Shown here in pieces: positions 20,196 through 29,656 of a stretch of 64,000 nucleotides of DNA (within the stretch, counting starts at the first letter, position 1; the number at the start of each line of letters is the position of its first letter). The stretch covers positions 1-64,000 of the forward strand of contig JAJRYG010000058.1 of assembly GCA_024275915.1 (NCBI GenBank), given 5' to 3'. This DNA is from Gammaproteobacteria bacterium (GTDB taxonomy: Bacteria > Pseudomonadota > Gammaproteobacteria > UBA6429 > Thiohalophilaceae). Both the position numbers and the translations under genes were made by a program. The notes under the pieces were generated by a model. It was not told the origin of the DNA. It saw nothing but the letters and a program-made list of their open reading frames with translations, and made no database searches.

Positions 20196-21346
20196 TGAAA
20201 AAGCTGGATGTGCTTGTCGTCGGGGGCGGCCCTGCCGGTTCGACCCTGGCCTGGAGTCTGCAGGACAGTGGCTACCGGGTGGCTATCATGGACAAGCAGA
20301 CCTTCCCCCGCGACAAGGTCTGTGCCGGCTGGGTGACGCCGGCCGTGATGCAGGAGCTGGATATCGATCTGGAGGACTATGCCCGAAGCCGTACCTTGCA
20401 GCCCATTCATGGTTTTCGTATCAGTCGTGCAGGGCAAAAGCAGGTTACTACCCGTTACCCGGGCCAGCCCGTCAGTTACGGCATACGGCGCAGTGAATTC
20501 GATCACTATCTGCTCGAGCGTTGTGGTGCCGAGTTGATGCTGGGGGAGTCTTTCAGAAGCCTGGAAAAGGGTCGCGAAGGCTGGCGCGTCAATGATCGTA
20601 TAGACGCAAGTCTCGTCGTGGGTGCGGGGGGACATTTCTGTCCGGTGGCACGGGCCATCGGGGCAAAATACACGGCCTCGGAAAAAGTGGTTGCAGCCCA
20701 GGAAATCGAATTTGAAATGACCGCATCCCAGCGCCGGCAATGCAGTGTCGACGCGCAGATCCCCGAACTGTTTTTTACCCAGGACCTGGCCGGTTACGGC
20801 TGGGTTTTTCGCAAGGGCGATTACCTGAATATTGGCCTGGGACGCGAAGACAGTCACCATTTGTCATCCCATGTACAGACGTTTGTTCAGTATCTCAAGC
20901 AGCAGGGCAAGATACCGGAGGATATACCGGAAAAATTTCATGGTCATGCCTACCTGTTGTATCCCCACGCCTTGCGTGAGGTGTGCAGGGACAATGTTCT
21001 GCTGATCGGCGATGCCGTGGGCCTGGCCTACCCACAAAGTGGCGAAGGCATTCGCCCGGCGGTGGAATCGGCCTTGCTGGCCGCAAGCGTCATACGCCAT
21101 TGCCAGGGGGATTTCAGCCAGGCCAGACTGCAGGATTATTCCCGGCTCCTGACCGAACGCTTTGGTCAGCGCCAGCCCGCCCCCTCTTTGCTGGAGCAGT
21201 TGCCTGCCGGGATCAAGCAGTTTCTTGCGGGGCAGTTGATGAAGTCAGAATGGTTTGCCCGAAATGTCGTGATGGATCACTGGTTCTTGCAGAGCGGCCA
21301 GCCACCCCTCGACACCAACAGGCTGAATTCACATGCGGGAATCTGA
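20195..21346 (+). CDS. Geranylgeranyl-reductase-family FAD-dependent oxidoreductase
   Basis: MKKLDVLVVGGGPAGSTLAWSLQDSGYRVAIMDKQTFPRDKVCAGWVTP; LLIGDAVGLAYPQSGEGIRPAVESALLAA; TGATG overlap with upstream cfa-like gene. Confidence 0.82.
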   Translation: MKKLDVLVVGGGPAGSTLAWSLQDSGYRVAIMDKQTFPRDKVCAGWVTPAVMQELDIDLEDYARSRTLQPIHGFRISRAGQKQVTTRYPGQPVSYGIRRSEFDHYLLERCGAELMLGESFRSLEKGREGWRVNDRIDASLVVGAGGHFCPVARAIGAKYTASEKVVAAQEIEFEMTASQRRQCSVDAQIPELFFTQDLAGYGWVFRKGDYLNIGLGREDSHHLSSHVQTFVQYLKQQGKIPEDIPEKFHGHAYLLYPHALREVCRDNVLLIGDAVGLAYPQSGEGIRPAVESALLAASVIRHCQGDFSQARLQDYSRLLTERFGQRQPAPSLLEQLPAGIKQFLAGQLMKSEWFARNVVMDHWFLQSGQPPLDTNRLNSHAGI

Positions 21347-22630
21347 ACTGGCAGGTTTGACGGGCGCCTGGTGATGTCGCAATTGCTGGCGTTTCAGCCA
21401 TAGCTGATCAAACTGGCCGGTCAGGTCGGCGAGGGATTTTTCATCGAATAATTGTGTGGCAGCTACCCTTTCCGGTTGCTGCAATACCCCTGCCTTGCTG
21501 TGACCGATATTTTCCAGTCGCTGTTTCAACGGTGGCATGTAATGGAGGTTGTCGACGGTCTTTTCCATGGCATCTTCCAGCCAAACTTTCATGTCTTCCC
21601 AGCGCATGCCTTTTGTTACCACATTGGCCATGTTCTGGTAGGGTAAAACAGGCTTGTCCGGATTGCGTTGTGTCAGCTGATACACTTTGGGCCAGAATAC
21701 TTTTTCCAGAAACTTGCGGGTGACGATTTCCTGGCTCAGGACTTCGGCAAGATCGCGATCATTGATATGGCCGATTGCATACCTATCAATGGCCAGTTCA
21801 TTTTGCCGGGCGGCATAGAAGCTCAGGCTGTCATAGACAGGGATATAAAGCCGAAAGAAACTGGCATAAAAGCCATTGACAAGACCACCCGTGCGGCTGA
21901 AGTCGTCGCGGTAGCGACGCCAGGTCGTCCGTAGTTGCTGAACATGGCTACCTGTGCGGCCGGGCTTGCCGCCAGCGAGGCAGATACGCCGCGCCAGCAA
22001 GGCGCGAAAATGATCCACCGACAGGCTCAGTAACAGGGGCAGGCCGATGACCAGGGTGTTGGTGGTAAGAAACGGGATGCCATGGGACGGTGTCTTGATG
22101 ACCTGCATGGCATAGTCGTGGCGGACGATAATGCGATGGATGGCGGCACTTTCAAACGTCTGTTCCAGCTCGCTGATCAGATCGAACAGTGCCGGGGTCA
22201 TGGTGTGTTCCAGTTGATAACCCCGTGGCAGAGAGAACGGGAAGCGCAACATATGATAGCTCATGGCCACAGAAATAATAATGCCAGCGCCAGACAATGC
22301 AACGATGCTCCAGTCATAGGGGGTGTTGGCACTACTGATGAGTGCAGGCAACACCAGGCCCAGCACAATCGCAAGCAGAGGAAACAGGAACAGGAACGCG
22401 TAACCGATGGCGACGGCTGGCAGGCTGGCAAGCAGGGCCAGAAAGGGAAACCGGTTGAATACAGGTTCGAAAACCTTGTGGATCAGCTCACGGCCGTGGG
22501 CTGGATTGAGTTGGCTGCGTAATTCCTGTAGTCGTATGGCCATGTTTACTTTCTCTTGGGACTCCATGGAGTCGTGTGGGGTATAACCAATGTAGTACAT
22601 GCCCTTGCCGTGAGGCTTGATGGCTATCAC
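21329..22630 (-). CDS. M48-like membrane protein lacking the zinc-binding motif (true start possibly 22543)
   Basis: N-terminal TM segments and M48-like layout (GIPFLTTNTLVIGLPLLLSLSVDHFRALLARRICLAG); expected HExxH position reads RRICL. Confidence 0.5.
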   Translation of the reverse strand: MIAIKPHGKGMYYIGYTPHDSMESQEKVNMAIRLQELRSQLNPAHGRELIHKVFEPVFNRFPFLALLASLPAVAIGYAFLFLFPLLAIVLGLVLPALISSANTPYDWSIVALSGAGIIISVAMSYHMLRFPFSLPRGYQLEHTMTPALFDLISELEQTFESAAIHRIIVRHDYAMQVIKTPSHGIPFLTTNTLVIGLPLLLSLSVDHFRALLARRICLAGGKPGRTGSHVQQLRTTWRRYRDDFSRTGGLVNGFYASFFRLYIPVYDSLSFYAARQNELAIDRYAIGHINDRDLAEVLSQEIVTRKFLEKVFWPKVYQLTQRNPDKPVLPYQNMANVVTKGMRWEDMKVWLEDAMEKTVDNLHYMPPLKQRLENIGHSKAGVLQQPERVAATQLFDEKSLADLTGQFDQLWLKRQQLRHHQAPVKPASSDSRM

Positions 22631-22647
22631 AAATCAGGGACAGTAAA

Positions 22648-23088
22648 ATGAAAACAGTTGTTTTATTTACAGGTATACCTTTCCTTGTCCTGCTGATGTT
22701 GGGATGTTCATCACAGAACGGTGAAGAGCAGCAATTGCTCGACAGTCTGGATGCGGCAGTCGATGCTATTGAAGAACAGGATACTCGTCAGCTGCAGTCC
22801 CTGCTGGCAGAGGATGTGAGCGGGCCACAGCAGAAGCGCAGGGATGAACTGGCGGCAATGATGCAGCTCTATTTTCGGCAGTATCGTCATGTGCGGGTAT
22901 TTCTGCGCGACACCGGCATCGAAATGCAAGGCACCCGGGCCGATGTGACAACCCTAGCGTCCATCGTGGGAGCCCGTGAGCACTGGCCCGACAGTGGCCG
23001 GCAGTTCGAGGTGCGCATGCGCTGGACGAGACAGCCTGATGGCTGGAAACTGCAACGAATCCACTGGCAGGCCCTGGAGGCGCGATGA
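22648..23088 (+). CDS. Putative lipoprotein, NTF2-like fold suspected
   Basis: MKTVVLFTGIPFLVLLMLGCSS lipobox; 146 aa. Confidence 0.6.
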   Translation: MKTVVLFTGIPFLVLLMLGCSSQNGEEQQLLDSLDAAVDAIEEQDTRQLQSLLAEDVSGPQQKRRDELAAMMQLYFRQYRHVRVFLRDTGIEMQGTRADVTTLASIVGAREHWPDSGRQFEVRMRWTRQPDGWKLQRIHWQALEAR

Positions 23089-23354
23089 AACCGGAATGCA
23101 AAAAGGGGGATTCAGATTTACAGATCATCCCTGGTGTCGGACCCAGTATCGCCCGTGATCTGCATGATCTGGGTTACCGGCAGGTGGCCGATCTGAAAGG
23201 AGAGGAGGCGGAATCCATGTACCGGCAGTTGATGACCCTGCGAGGTGGGCACATCGACCGTTGTGTGCTGTATGTGTTCCGTTGTGCCGTGTATTTTGCC
23301 AGCGAAGCCGAGCCACAGCCCGAACGACTCAAGTGGTGGAACTGGAAGGACTGA
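23085..23354 (+). CDS. Helix-hairpin-helix Cdd1-like protein
   Basis: LQIIPGVGPSIARDLHDLGYRQVADLKGEEAESMYRQLMTLRGGHIDRCVLYVFRCAVYFA matches the pathogenicity locus/Cdd1 pattern; 4-bp overlap with upstream ORF. Confidence 0.75.
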   Translation: MKPECKKGDSDLQIIPGVGPSIARDLHDLGYRQVADLKGEEAESMYRQLMTLRGGHIDRCVLYVFRCAVYFASEAEPQPERLKWWNWKD

Positions 23355-23471
23355 TTAAACAGTGGTTCCAGATACAGGAGCAGCGAGGCTTTCAAACAAG
23401 ACCAGGCCTTTGTCTGACTCACGAGTTCGTAGCGACGGGCATGAAAATGACTTTGAATTCGGCACTGTTGT

Positions 23472-24035
23472 TCAGTCGCTGGTATCTGTGTCCAGCTGGC
23501 GATTGTTCGCTTCGATGGCATGGGTATGGATGGGAAAGGAACTGGTTTTGCGGTCTTCGAAGTAACGTTTCAGGGTAAAGTCGATGGTACGGAATGCCAG
23601 TTGCTGCCAGGGGATGTCCTGCTCATCGAAGAGTTTGACTTCCAGGCTCTCGACACCGGGATGAAAGTCCAGATCCTTCAGCTCGGCCAGATACAGGACA
23701 TAGACCTGGTTGATGTGTGGCAGGCTAATCACCGTATACAGGCTCTGGATCCGCAAATTGGCGTTGGCTTCCTCGACGGACTCGCGGATGGCCGCCTGTT
23801 CCATGGTTTCGCCGTTTTCCATGAAGCCGGCCGGCAGGGTCCATAGGCCATGGCGGGGTTGGATGGCACGTTTGCACAGCAGGACCTGATCGCCCCAGAC
23901 CGGCAGGGTGCCGGTGACGATTTTCGGGTTCTGGTAGTGGATGACATGGCAGTGGTCACACACGTGGCGGGGACGGTTGTCACCCTCGGGGATCTTTAGC
24001 GTGACCGTCTGGCCACATTCACTGCAAAACTTCAT
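23472..24035 (-). CDS. NUDIX hydrolase with N-terminal zinc ribbon
   Basis: MKFCSECGQ..HVCDHCHVIHYQNPKIV; GFMENGETMEQAAIRESVEEANA Nudix box. Confidence 0.88.
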   Translation of the reverse strand: MKFCSECGQTVTLKIPEGDNRPRHVCDHCHVIHYQNPKIVTGTLPVWGDQVLLCKRAIQPRHGLWTLPAGFMENGETMEQAAIRESVEEANANLRIQSLYTVISLPHINQVYVLYLAELKDLDFHPGVESLEVKLFDEQDIPWQQLAFRTIDFTLKRYFEDRKTSSFPIHTHAIEANNRQLDTDTSD

Positions 24036-24095
24036 GATGACGCTCTGTGCACGGGTAACATTTGGCCGGCAAGTGCGGCCTGTAGAGAGGCCGGC

Positions 24096-24296
24096 CTAGG
24101 CACTGGCCAGCCAGGCGGCCCACTGCGCATGCAGGGACACATCCACCCCGTCTGCCGTGGCCCGTTTTTGCAACAGGCCTTGCAGATCCTGCAGCAGTTC
24201 ACTGTCCATCAGCGCCATGTGCCGGGTCAGCTGCTCATGCAGCAGGGTGTAAATGAGCTTCAGTTCGGCAAGGGGATACTGGTCGAGGGATTTCAT
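24096..24296 (-). CDS. Small hypothetical protein next to yggX
   Basis: 66 aa ORF immediately downstream of yggX on the same strand. Confidence 0.5.
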   Translation of the reverse strand: MKSLDQYPLAELKLIYTLLHEQLTRHMALMDSELLQDLQGLLQKRATADGVDVSLHAQWAAWLASA

Positions 24297-24581
24297 CTAT
24301 TTTTTCGCGCCGGGCGGGGTGAAGCCGGCGGGCAGTTCACCGAACTCGCCTTCATTGAACAGGAAGCCGAGCATGTGCTTTTCGATCAGATCAAGACTGC
24401 CGGGATCGGCGGTGCTCAGGCCGTTTTCGTTCATGATGATGGTCAGCCGGTCCATCCATTTCTGCCAGCCTTCCTTCGATACGTTGTCGAAGATGCGCTG
24501 GCCAATCTCGCCGGGATAGGGGACATCGTCGAGTCCTTCGGCCTCACTCTTCAAAACCGAACAAAAAACCATACGTGACAT
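24297..24581 (-). CDS. yggX: Fe(II) trafficking protein YggX
   Basis: 94 aa MSRMVFCSVLKSEAEGLD..PYPGEIGQRIFDNVSKEGWQKWMDRLTIIMNE. Confidence 0.9.
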   Translation of the reverse strand: MSRMVFCSVLKSEAEGLDDVPYPGEIGQRIFDNVSKEGWQKWMDRLTIIMNENGLSTADPGSLDLIEKHMLGFLFNEGEFGELPAGFTPPGAKK

Positions 24582-24720
24582 ATTGAATACTCCGCTCTCT
24601 ATATTTAAAGTGGGCTGTTTTCCCAGCCAGTTTTCGGTTAAAATCCGACTAACACACTTGGTTATTATCCGGTTTGAGTCGACATTGTTCAAGCCGGGAC
24701 TGCATTTCAGGAGCAAAATC

Positions 24721-25101
24721 ATGACACAAGAAAGCACTTCAGGCTACAACCCCAACCTTAGCGATGCTGAAATCAAGGTTTCCCCCACGGCGGCGGAGCA
24801 GCTGGCCAACCTGATGAACAATCCGGATGTGGAAGCCGAAGGCATTCGCGTGTTCGTCAGTGGCGGGGGGTGCAGCGGCCTGACCTATGGCATGACTTAC
24901 GCCGATGCCGTCGGTGAGCGCGACAAGGTGCTCGAAGGTGAGGGCTTCAAGGTGATTGTCGATGCCTTTGCCCTCAACTACCTCAAGGGCTGCGACATCG
25001 ATTTTTCCCAGGACGGGCTGAATGCCTCCTTCGTCTTCAACAACGTTTTCCAGTCCACCGGGGGCAGCGGTGCCTGTGGTGGCTGCGGCTCGGCACGCTG
25101 A
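24721..25101 (+). CDS. A-type iron-sulfur carrier (ErpA/IscA-like)
   Basis: IKVSPTAAEQLANLM..GIRVFVSGGGCSGLTYGM..DIDFSQDGLNASFVFNN; C-terminus GACGGCGSAR. Confidence 0.85.
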   Translation: MTQESTSGYNPNLSDAEIKVSPTAAEQLANLMNNPDVEAEGIRVFVSGGGCSGLTYGMTYADAVGERDKVLEGEGFKVIVDAFALNYLKGCDIDFSQDGLNASFVFNNVFQSTGGSGACGGCGSAR

Positions 25102-25208
25102 TTGCGGGCTCCGGGCCGTGCCAGGGCGGTGCTCCGGCCTGGCACGAACGGTTTCGGTCTGTCCACGCCCGACATGGACCCATGGCGGTTCAGGCTTGAG
25201 CTGAGTCC

Positions 25209-26477
25209 ATGCAAACCATGAAAGAGGCAGCGGCGGGCCGGGTTCTCATCATTGCGCCCCACGGCAGTTACCGCACCCAGCCATATATTCAGGCCGCCGG
25301 CGAACTGGGAGTCGAAGTCCTCATCGCCTCCGAAGGCAGGCATTCCATCGTCAGTGCCTACGCCAGGGGACTGCACATCGATCTGTCCGACGAACAGACG
25401 GCGCTCGAACGGATTTTTGAGGAAGCCCGAAAGGCGCCATTTCGTGGCATCATCGGTACCGACGATGGCACCATCCGGCTCGCCTGCCGGGCGGCGCAGG
25501 CTCTGGCGTTGCCCCACAATCCTGTCGAGGCGGTCAGCTTCGGACGGCGCAAGGATCTGGCCCGGGCATGTCTGCAGGCAGCGGACGTCAGGGTACCCTG
25601 GCATCGGCGACTCGATCTCGACCGGCCACTCGAAGCGCAACTGGCCGGGTTGACATTTCCCCTGGTGGTCAAGCCGGTGGCCCTTTCGGGCAGCCGTGGC
25701 GTCATCCGGGTCGATGATCGGACACAACTGTTGCAGACCGTGGAACGCATCCAGATCCTGCTGAAGACCGAAGCTGCCCTGGATGCCGACGAAGCTCGCT
25801 ACCTGTTGCTGGAAGGCTTTGTCAGCGGCCGGGAAGTGGCGCTGGAAGGCATGCTGGAGGCAGGCCGGCTATCGGTGCTCAGTGTCTTCGACAAGCCCGA
25901 TCCCCTCGATGGGCCGTATTTCGAGGAAACCTATTACATCACGCCCTCACGCCACAGCGCCGCCACGCTCACGGCCCTGCAGCAAATCGTACAGGCGGCC
26001 TGCGAGGCCTACGGCTTGCGTGAGGGGCCGGTGCATGCCGAATGCCGGATCAATGCCGACGGGATCTGGATCATCGAAGTGGCGGCACGCACCATTGGCG
26101 GTCTGTGCAGCCGACTGCTGCAGTTTGGCACTGGCCACAGCCTGGAACAGCTGGTGCTGGCCCAGGCCATGGGGCAGCGCCTGCCGCTGGCCGCGCATGA
26201 AGGGGGGGCCGGGGTCCTGATGATTCCCATTCGCCAGGCGGGTGTGCTGCGGCGGGTGGAGGGCATACTCGAGGCACAGAAAGTCCCCTTCATCGAATCG
26301 GTGGAGATGCAGATCCGCGAAGGCCATGAACTGGTACCCCTGCCGGAAGGTGCCAGTTACCTGGGCTTCATTTTTGCCCGCGCACCGACGCCGGCACAGG
26401 CCGAGGCCGCCCTGCGTCAGGCCCATGCCTGTCTGAATATCGTGGTCGCACCCTTGTGGAAAATCGGTGTGGCCTGA
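25209..26477 (+). CDS. ATP-grasp domain protein
   Basis: FPLVVKPVALSGSRGVIRVDD; LLLEGFVSGREVALEGML; HAECRINADGIWIIEVAARTIGG. Confidence 0.82.
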   Translation: MQTMKEAAAGRVLIIAPHGSYRTQPYIQAAGELGVEVLIASEGRHSIVSAYARGLHIDLSDEQTALERIFEEARKAPFRGIIGTDDGTIRLACRAAQALALPHNPVEAVSFGRRKDLARACLQAADVRVPWHRRLDLDRPLEAQLAGLTFPLVVKPVALSGSRGVIRVDDRTQLLQTVERIQILLKTEAALDADEARYLLLEGFVSGREVALEGMLEAGRLSVLSVFDKPDPLDGPYFEETYYITPSRHSAATLTALQQIVQAACEAYGLREGPVHAECRINADGIWIIEVAARTIGGLCSRLLQFGTGHSLEQLVLAQAMGQRLPLAAHEGGAGVLMIPIRQAGVLRRVEGILEAQKVPFIESVEMQIREGHELVPLPEGASYLGFIFARAPTPAQAEAALRQAHACLNIVVAPLWKIGVA

Positions 26478-26519
26478 CAGGCCCGACATGAACATCAAAA
26501 TGCTTGAAAAGGACCAATC

Positions 26520-27581
26520 GTGAGCACAGCCGAACAAACTGATACCTACCAGCTGGTGGAAACCCGCCTGCAGGAAAAACTCGACGATGGCACCACACGC
26601 TGTCACCTGTGCCTGTGGCGCTGCAAGCTCAAGCATGGCCAGCGGGGCTTCTGCCAGGCCCACGTCAACCGCCACGGCACCCTCTACAACCTATCCTATG
26701 GCATCATCTCCGCCATCGAAACCGGCCCCATCGAGGACAAGCCGGTGCGGTACTACCGGCCTGGCAGCACGGTGCTGTCGGTGGGCAGCTACGGCTGCAA
26801 CTTTCGCTGTGGCGGGTGCCATAATCTGGAAATTTCCTGGGGGGTCACGGCACTGGACGACCTGGCCCGCGGTGAGTCGACAGCGGCCTTCGTGACGCCC
26901 CGGGAACTCGTCGACACGGCCAGGCGGCACGGTGCCGAAGGCATTGCCTTTACCTACTCGGAGCCGGCGGTGTGGCTGGAATACGTGCTGGACGTGTCGA
27001 AACTGGCCAAGCAACACGACCTGTATACGGTCTACGTGTCCAACAGTTTTGTCACCGACGAAGCCCTGGAGTTGATGGCACCCTGGGTGGATGTGCTGTG
27101 CTCGGACATCAAGAGCCTGGACGATGCCTTCTATCAGGACATCTGCCCCTTGTCCAGTGTCGAGCAGGTGCTGGGTTCGATTGAAAAGGCACACCAGCTG
27201 GGTATCCATGTAGAAACCCGCACCAACATCATCCCGACCAAAAACGATGATCCGCGAATGCTCGCCGAGATCGCCCGCTGGATCGCCGAACACCTGGGCA
27301 AGGACAGCCCCTGGCACATCACCCGCTTCTTTCCCGCCTATCAGCTTGCCCACCTGCCCGTGACGCCGGAAGACATCATGTTGCAGACCGAAGTGGCGGC
27401 CAGACAGGCGGGGCTGGAGCATGTCCATGTCTACGTGGACAAGGGCTGTGACTGTGCACAAACGAATCTACCAGTCAGCACTTGGCTGGATACGGATCCC
27501 GATGCGCTGCACAAGGTAAAGAAATGTGCCGCGGCCTGTTGTGGCGAAGAAGGTGTGCTGCTGAAAAAATACGAGTCATGA
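26520..27581 (+). CDS. amrS: AmmeMemoRadiSam-type radical SAM enzyme (AmrS)
   Basis: CHLCLWRCKLKHGQRGFCQAH..NLSYGIISAIETGPIEDKPVRYYRPGSTVLSVGSYGCNFRCGGCHNLEISWG. Confidence 0.88.
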   Translation: MSTAEQTDTYQLVETRLQEKLDDGTTRCHLCLWRCKLKHGQRGFCQAHVNRHGTLYNLSYGIISAIETGPIEDKPVRYYRPGSTVLSVGSYGCNFRCGGCHNLEISWGVTALDDLARGESTAAFVTPRELVDTARRHGAEGIAFTYSEPAVWLEYVLDVSKLAKQHDLYTVYVSNSFVTDEALELMAPWVDVLCSDIKSLDDAFYQDICPLSSVEQVLGSIEKAHQLGIHVETRTNIIPTKNDDPRMLAEIARWIAEHLGKDSPWHITRFFPAYQLAHLPVTPEDIMLQTEVAARQAGLEHVHVYVDKGCDCAQTNLPVSTWLDTDPDALHKVKKCAAACCGEEGVLLKKYES

Positions 27582-27638
27582 TCTGTTCGGATCCGTGTTA
27601 GGGTTGCAGAAAAATTCCAGGGAAAAAAGGGAAACCGC

Positions 27639-28175
27639 ATGAACCTGCTGAAAGTCTTGCGCCGTCTGCATTTTCTTTCCGATGCCCGGCTGCTGGAGCT
27701 CTATCCGCCGTTCTGGCTGATGCGGGTCAAGGTCATCGAGCTGTCCGACGACTGGCGGCATGTGCATCTGCGCTTGCCACTGACCATGATCTCCAAGAAC
27801 ATGGGCAACAGCATGTTCGGGGGCTACCAGGCCTCCCTGTCCGATCCCATTGCCGCACTGGCCTGTGTCAGGGTGTTTCCCGGCAACGATGTATGGACCC
27901 GCCACCATGAGCTGGATTTCGTCAAGGTCGGCAATTCGGATCTGGATCTGCGCTTCGACTTCGATGCGGATCTGGAGCAGCAGATCCGTGCAGAACTGGC
28001 GGAAAAGGGCCGCAGCACGCCCAGCTTCGAGTTTGCCTTCTACCGTCAGGACGGCAAATTGTGCACCCATGTGAAAAGCACCGTGGCGATTCGTCCCGAG
28101 GGCTATATCAAGGGTTCCACCGGTGCTTTCCGGGTACCGGAGCAGAAACTGGCCCGGCCCGACGGCGACAAGTGA
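27639..28175 (+). CDS. DUF4442 (hotdog-fold) protein
   Basis: PPFWLMRVKVIELSDDWRHVHLRLPLTMISKNMGNSMFGGYQASLSDPIAALACVRVF. Confidence 0.7.
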   Translation: MNLLKVLRRLHFLSDARLLELYPPFWLMRVKVIELSDDWRHVHLRLPLTMISKNMGNSMFGGYQASLSDPIAALACVRVFPGNDVWTRHHELDFVKVGNSDLDLRFDFDADLEQQIRAELAEKGRSTPSFEFAFYRQDGKLCTHVKSTVAIRPEGYIKGSTGAFRVPEQKLARPDGDK

Positions 28176-28227
28176 AGTCCGTGCGGGTTTTCGCTACAAT
28201 CGCGTTCCTGATACCCGGAGCCGCCCC

Positions 28228-29007
28228 GTGAGCAATACCATCCATCCTAGCGCCATCGTTTCCGAAGCCGCCAGCCTTGGCGAAAACAACACCATCGGTC
28301 CCCATGTGATCATCGAGGAGGATGTCCGGCTCGGCAATGACAACACCCTGATGGCCGGAGTGGTGCTCAAGGCCGGCAGCCGGCTGGGGGATGGCAATAC
28401 CATCCATGAATACACGGTCATCGGCGGTCTGCCTCAGGACCTGGGCTTCGATGGCCGCGCCACCGCGGCGGAAATCGGCAATGGCAACACCCTGCGTGAA
28501 TACGTTACCGTCAACCGGGCGACCAGGGAGGGCGGTGCAACCCGCCTGGGGAACGACAATTACCTCATGGTCAATACCCACATCGCTCATGACTGCGCGC
28601 TGGCCGACAACATCATTCTGGCGCCGGAGGCCGCCCTCGGTGGACACGTACATGTGCAGAGCCGGGCCTTCATTTCCGGCGGTGTCATGGTGCATCAGTT
28701 CACTACCATCGGTACCCTGGCCATGGTGGGCGGCAATGCCAAGATCACCCAGGATGTCCTGCCCTTCATGATCACCGATGGCAACCCGGCACGGCTGCGG
28801 GGACTGAATGTGGTGGGCCTGCGCCGCAACGGCTACGGACGCGACGAGGTCCGCGTTCTGAAGGAAATCTACCAGCTCATCAACCGCAGTGGTCTGGCCC
28901 AGGAGCAGTTTCTGGCCCGGATCGCGTCCCTGGACAGTCCGCTGGCAAGGCAATTCGTCCAGTTTATCGAAAACGCCAAACGGGGTTTTCATCGTGAAAA
29001 ATCATGA
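28228..29007 (+). CDS. lpxA: Acyl-ACP--UDP-N-acetylglucosamine O-acyltransferase-like protein
   Basis: GTG start; hexapeptide repeats; QDLGFDGRATAAEIGNGNTLREYVTVNRAT; NTHIAHDCALADNIILAPEAALGGH. Confidence 0.82.
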   Translation: MSNTIHPSAIVSEAASLGENNTIGPHVIIEEDVRLGNDNTLMAGVVLKAGSRLGDGNTIHEYTVIGGLPQDLGFDGRATAAEIGNGNTLREYVTVNRATREGGATRLGNDNYLMVNTHIAHDCALADNIILAPEAALGGHVHVQSRAFISGGVMVHQFTTIGTLAMVGGNAKITQDVLPFMITDGNPARLRGLNVVGLRRNGYGRDEVRVLKEIYQLINRSGLAQEQFLARIASLDSPLARQFVQFIENAKRGFHREKS

Positions 29008-29111
29008 AAACCGGACTTTCTCTTTATTTTCTGGGACTTGCATGGGAAAATAGCCGTCTGTTCCGCAACCCCCGCGTGCTATGCGCCTGACTCAACCCGG
29101 AAAAAATCATT

Positions 29112-29651
29112 ATGGATTCAGCCAACTCCCCGAATACCGAACGAAAGAACAGCTTCAGCTATGAAGAGCTGCTGGACTGTGGTCATGGCAAGCTGTTCGG
29201 TCCGGGAAACGCCCAGTTACCCCTGCCGCCCATGCTGATGTTCAACCGCATCCCCCATATCTCCGACCAGGGCGGCGCCAATGGCAAGGGCCAGATCATC
29301 GCCGAACTGGACATCACGCCAGATCTGTGGTTTTTCGAATGCCATTTCGAAGGTGACCCGGTCATGCCCGGTTGCCTGGGGCTGGATGCCATGTGGCAGC
29401 TCATCGGCTTCTACCTGGGCTGGCTGGGCGGGCCAGGCCATGGCCGCGCACTCAGTGCCGGTGACGTCAAGTTTACCGGCCAGGTGACGCCGGAGAACAA
29501 GAAGATCACTTATACCATCGACCTGAAACGCGTTATCATGCGCAAGCTGTTCATGGGCATCGCCGATGCCAGAATGGAAGTCGACGGACGGGAAATCTAT
29601 ACTGCCAAGGATCTCCGGGTGGGTTTGTTTACATCGACCGAAGGTTTTTGA
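29112..29651 (+). CDS. fabA: 3-hydroxydecanoyl-ACP dehydratase/isomerase
   Basis: [45 protein letters not shown]. Confidence 0.95.
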   Translation: MDSANSPNTERKNSFSYEELLDCGHGKLFGPGNAQLPLPPMLMFNRIPHISDQGGANGKGQIIAELDITPDLWFFECHFEGDPVMPGCLGLDAMWQLIGFYLGWLGGPGHGRALSAGDVKFTGQVTPENKKITYTIDLKRVIMRKLFMGIADARMEVDGREIYTAKDLRVGLFTSTEGF

Positions 29652-29656
29652 TCCAA

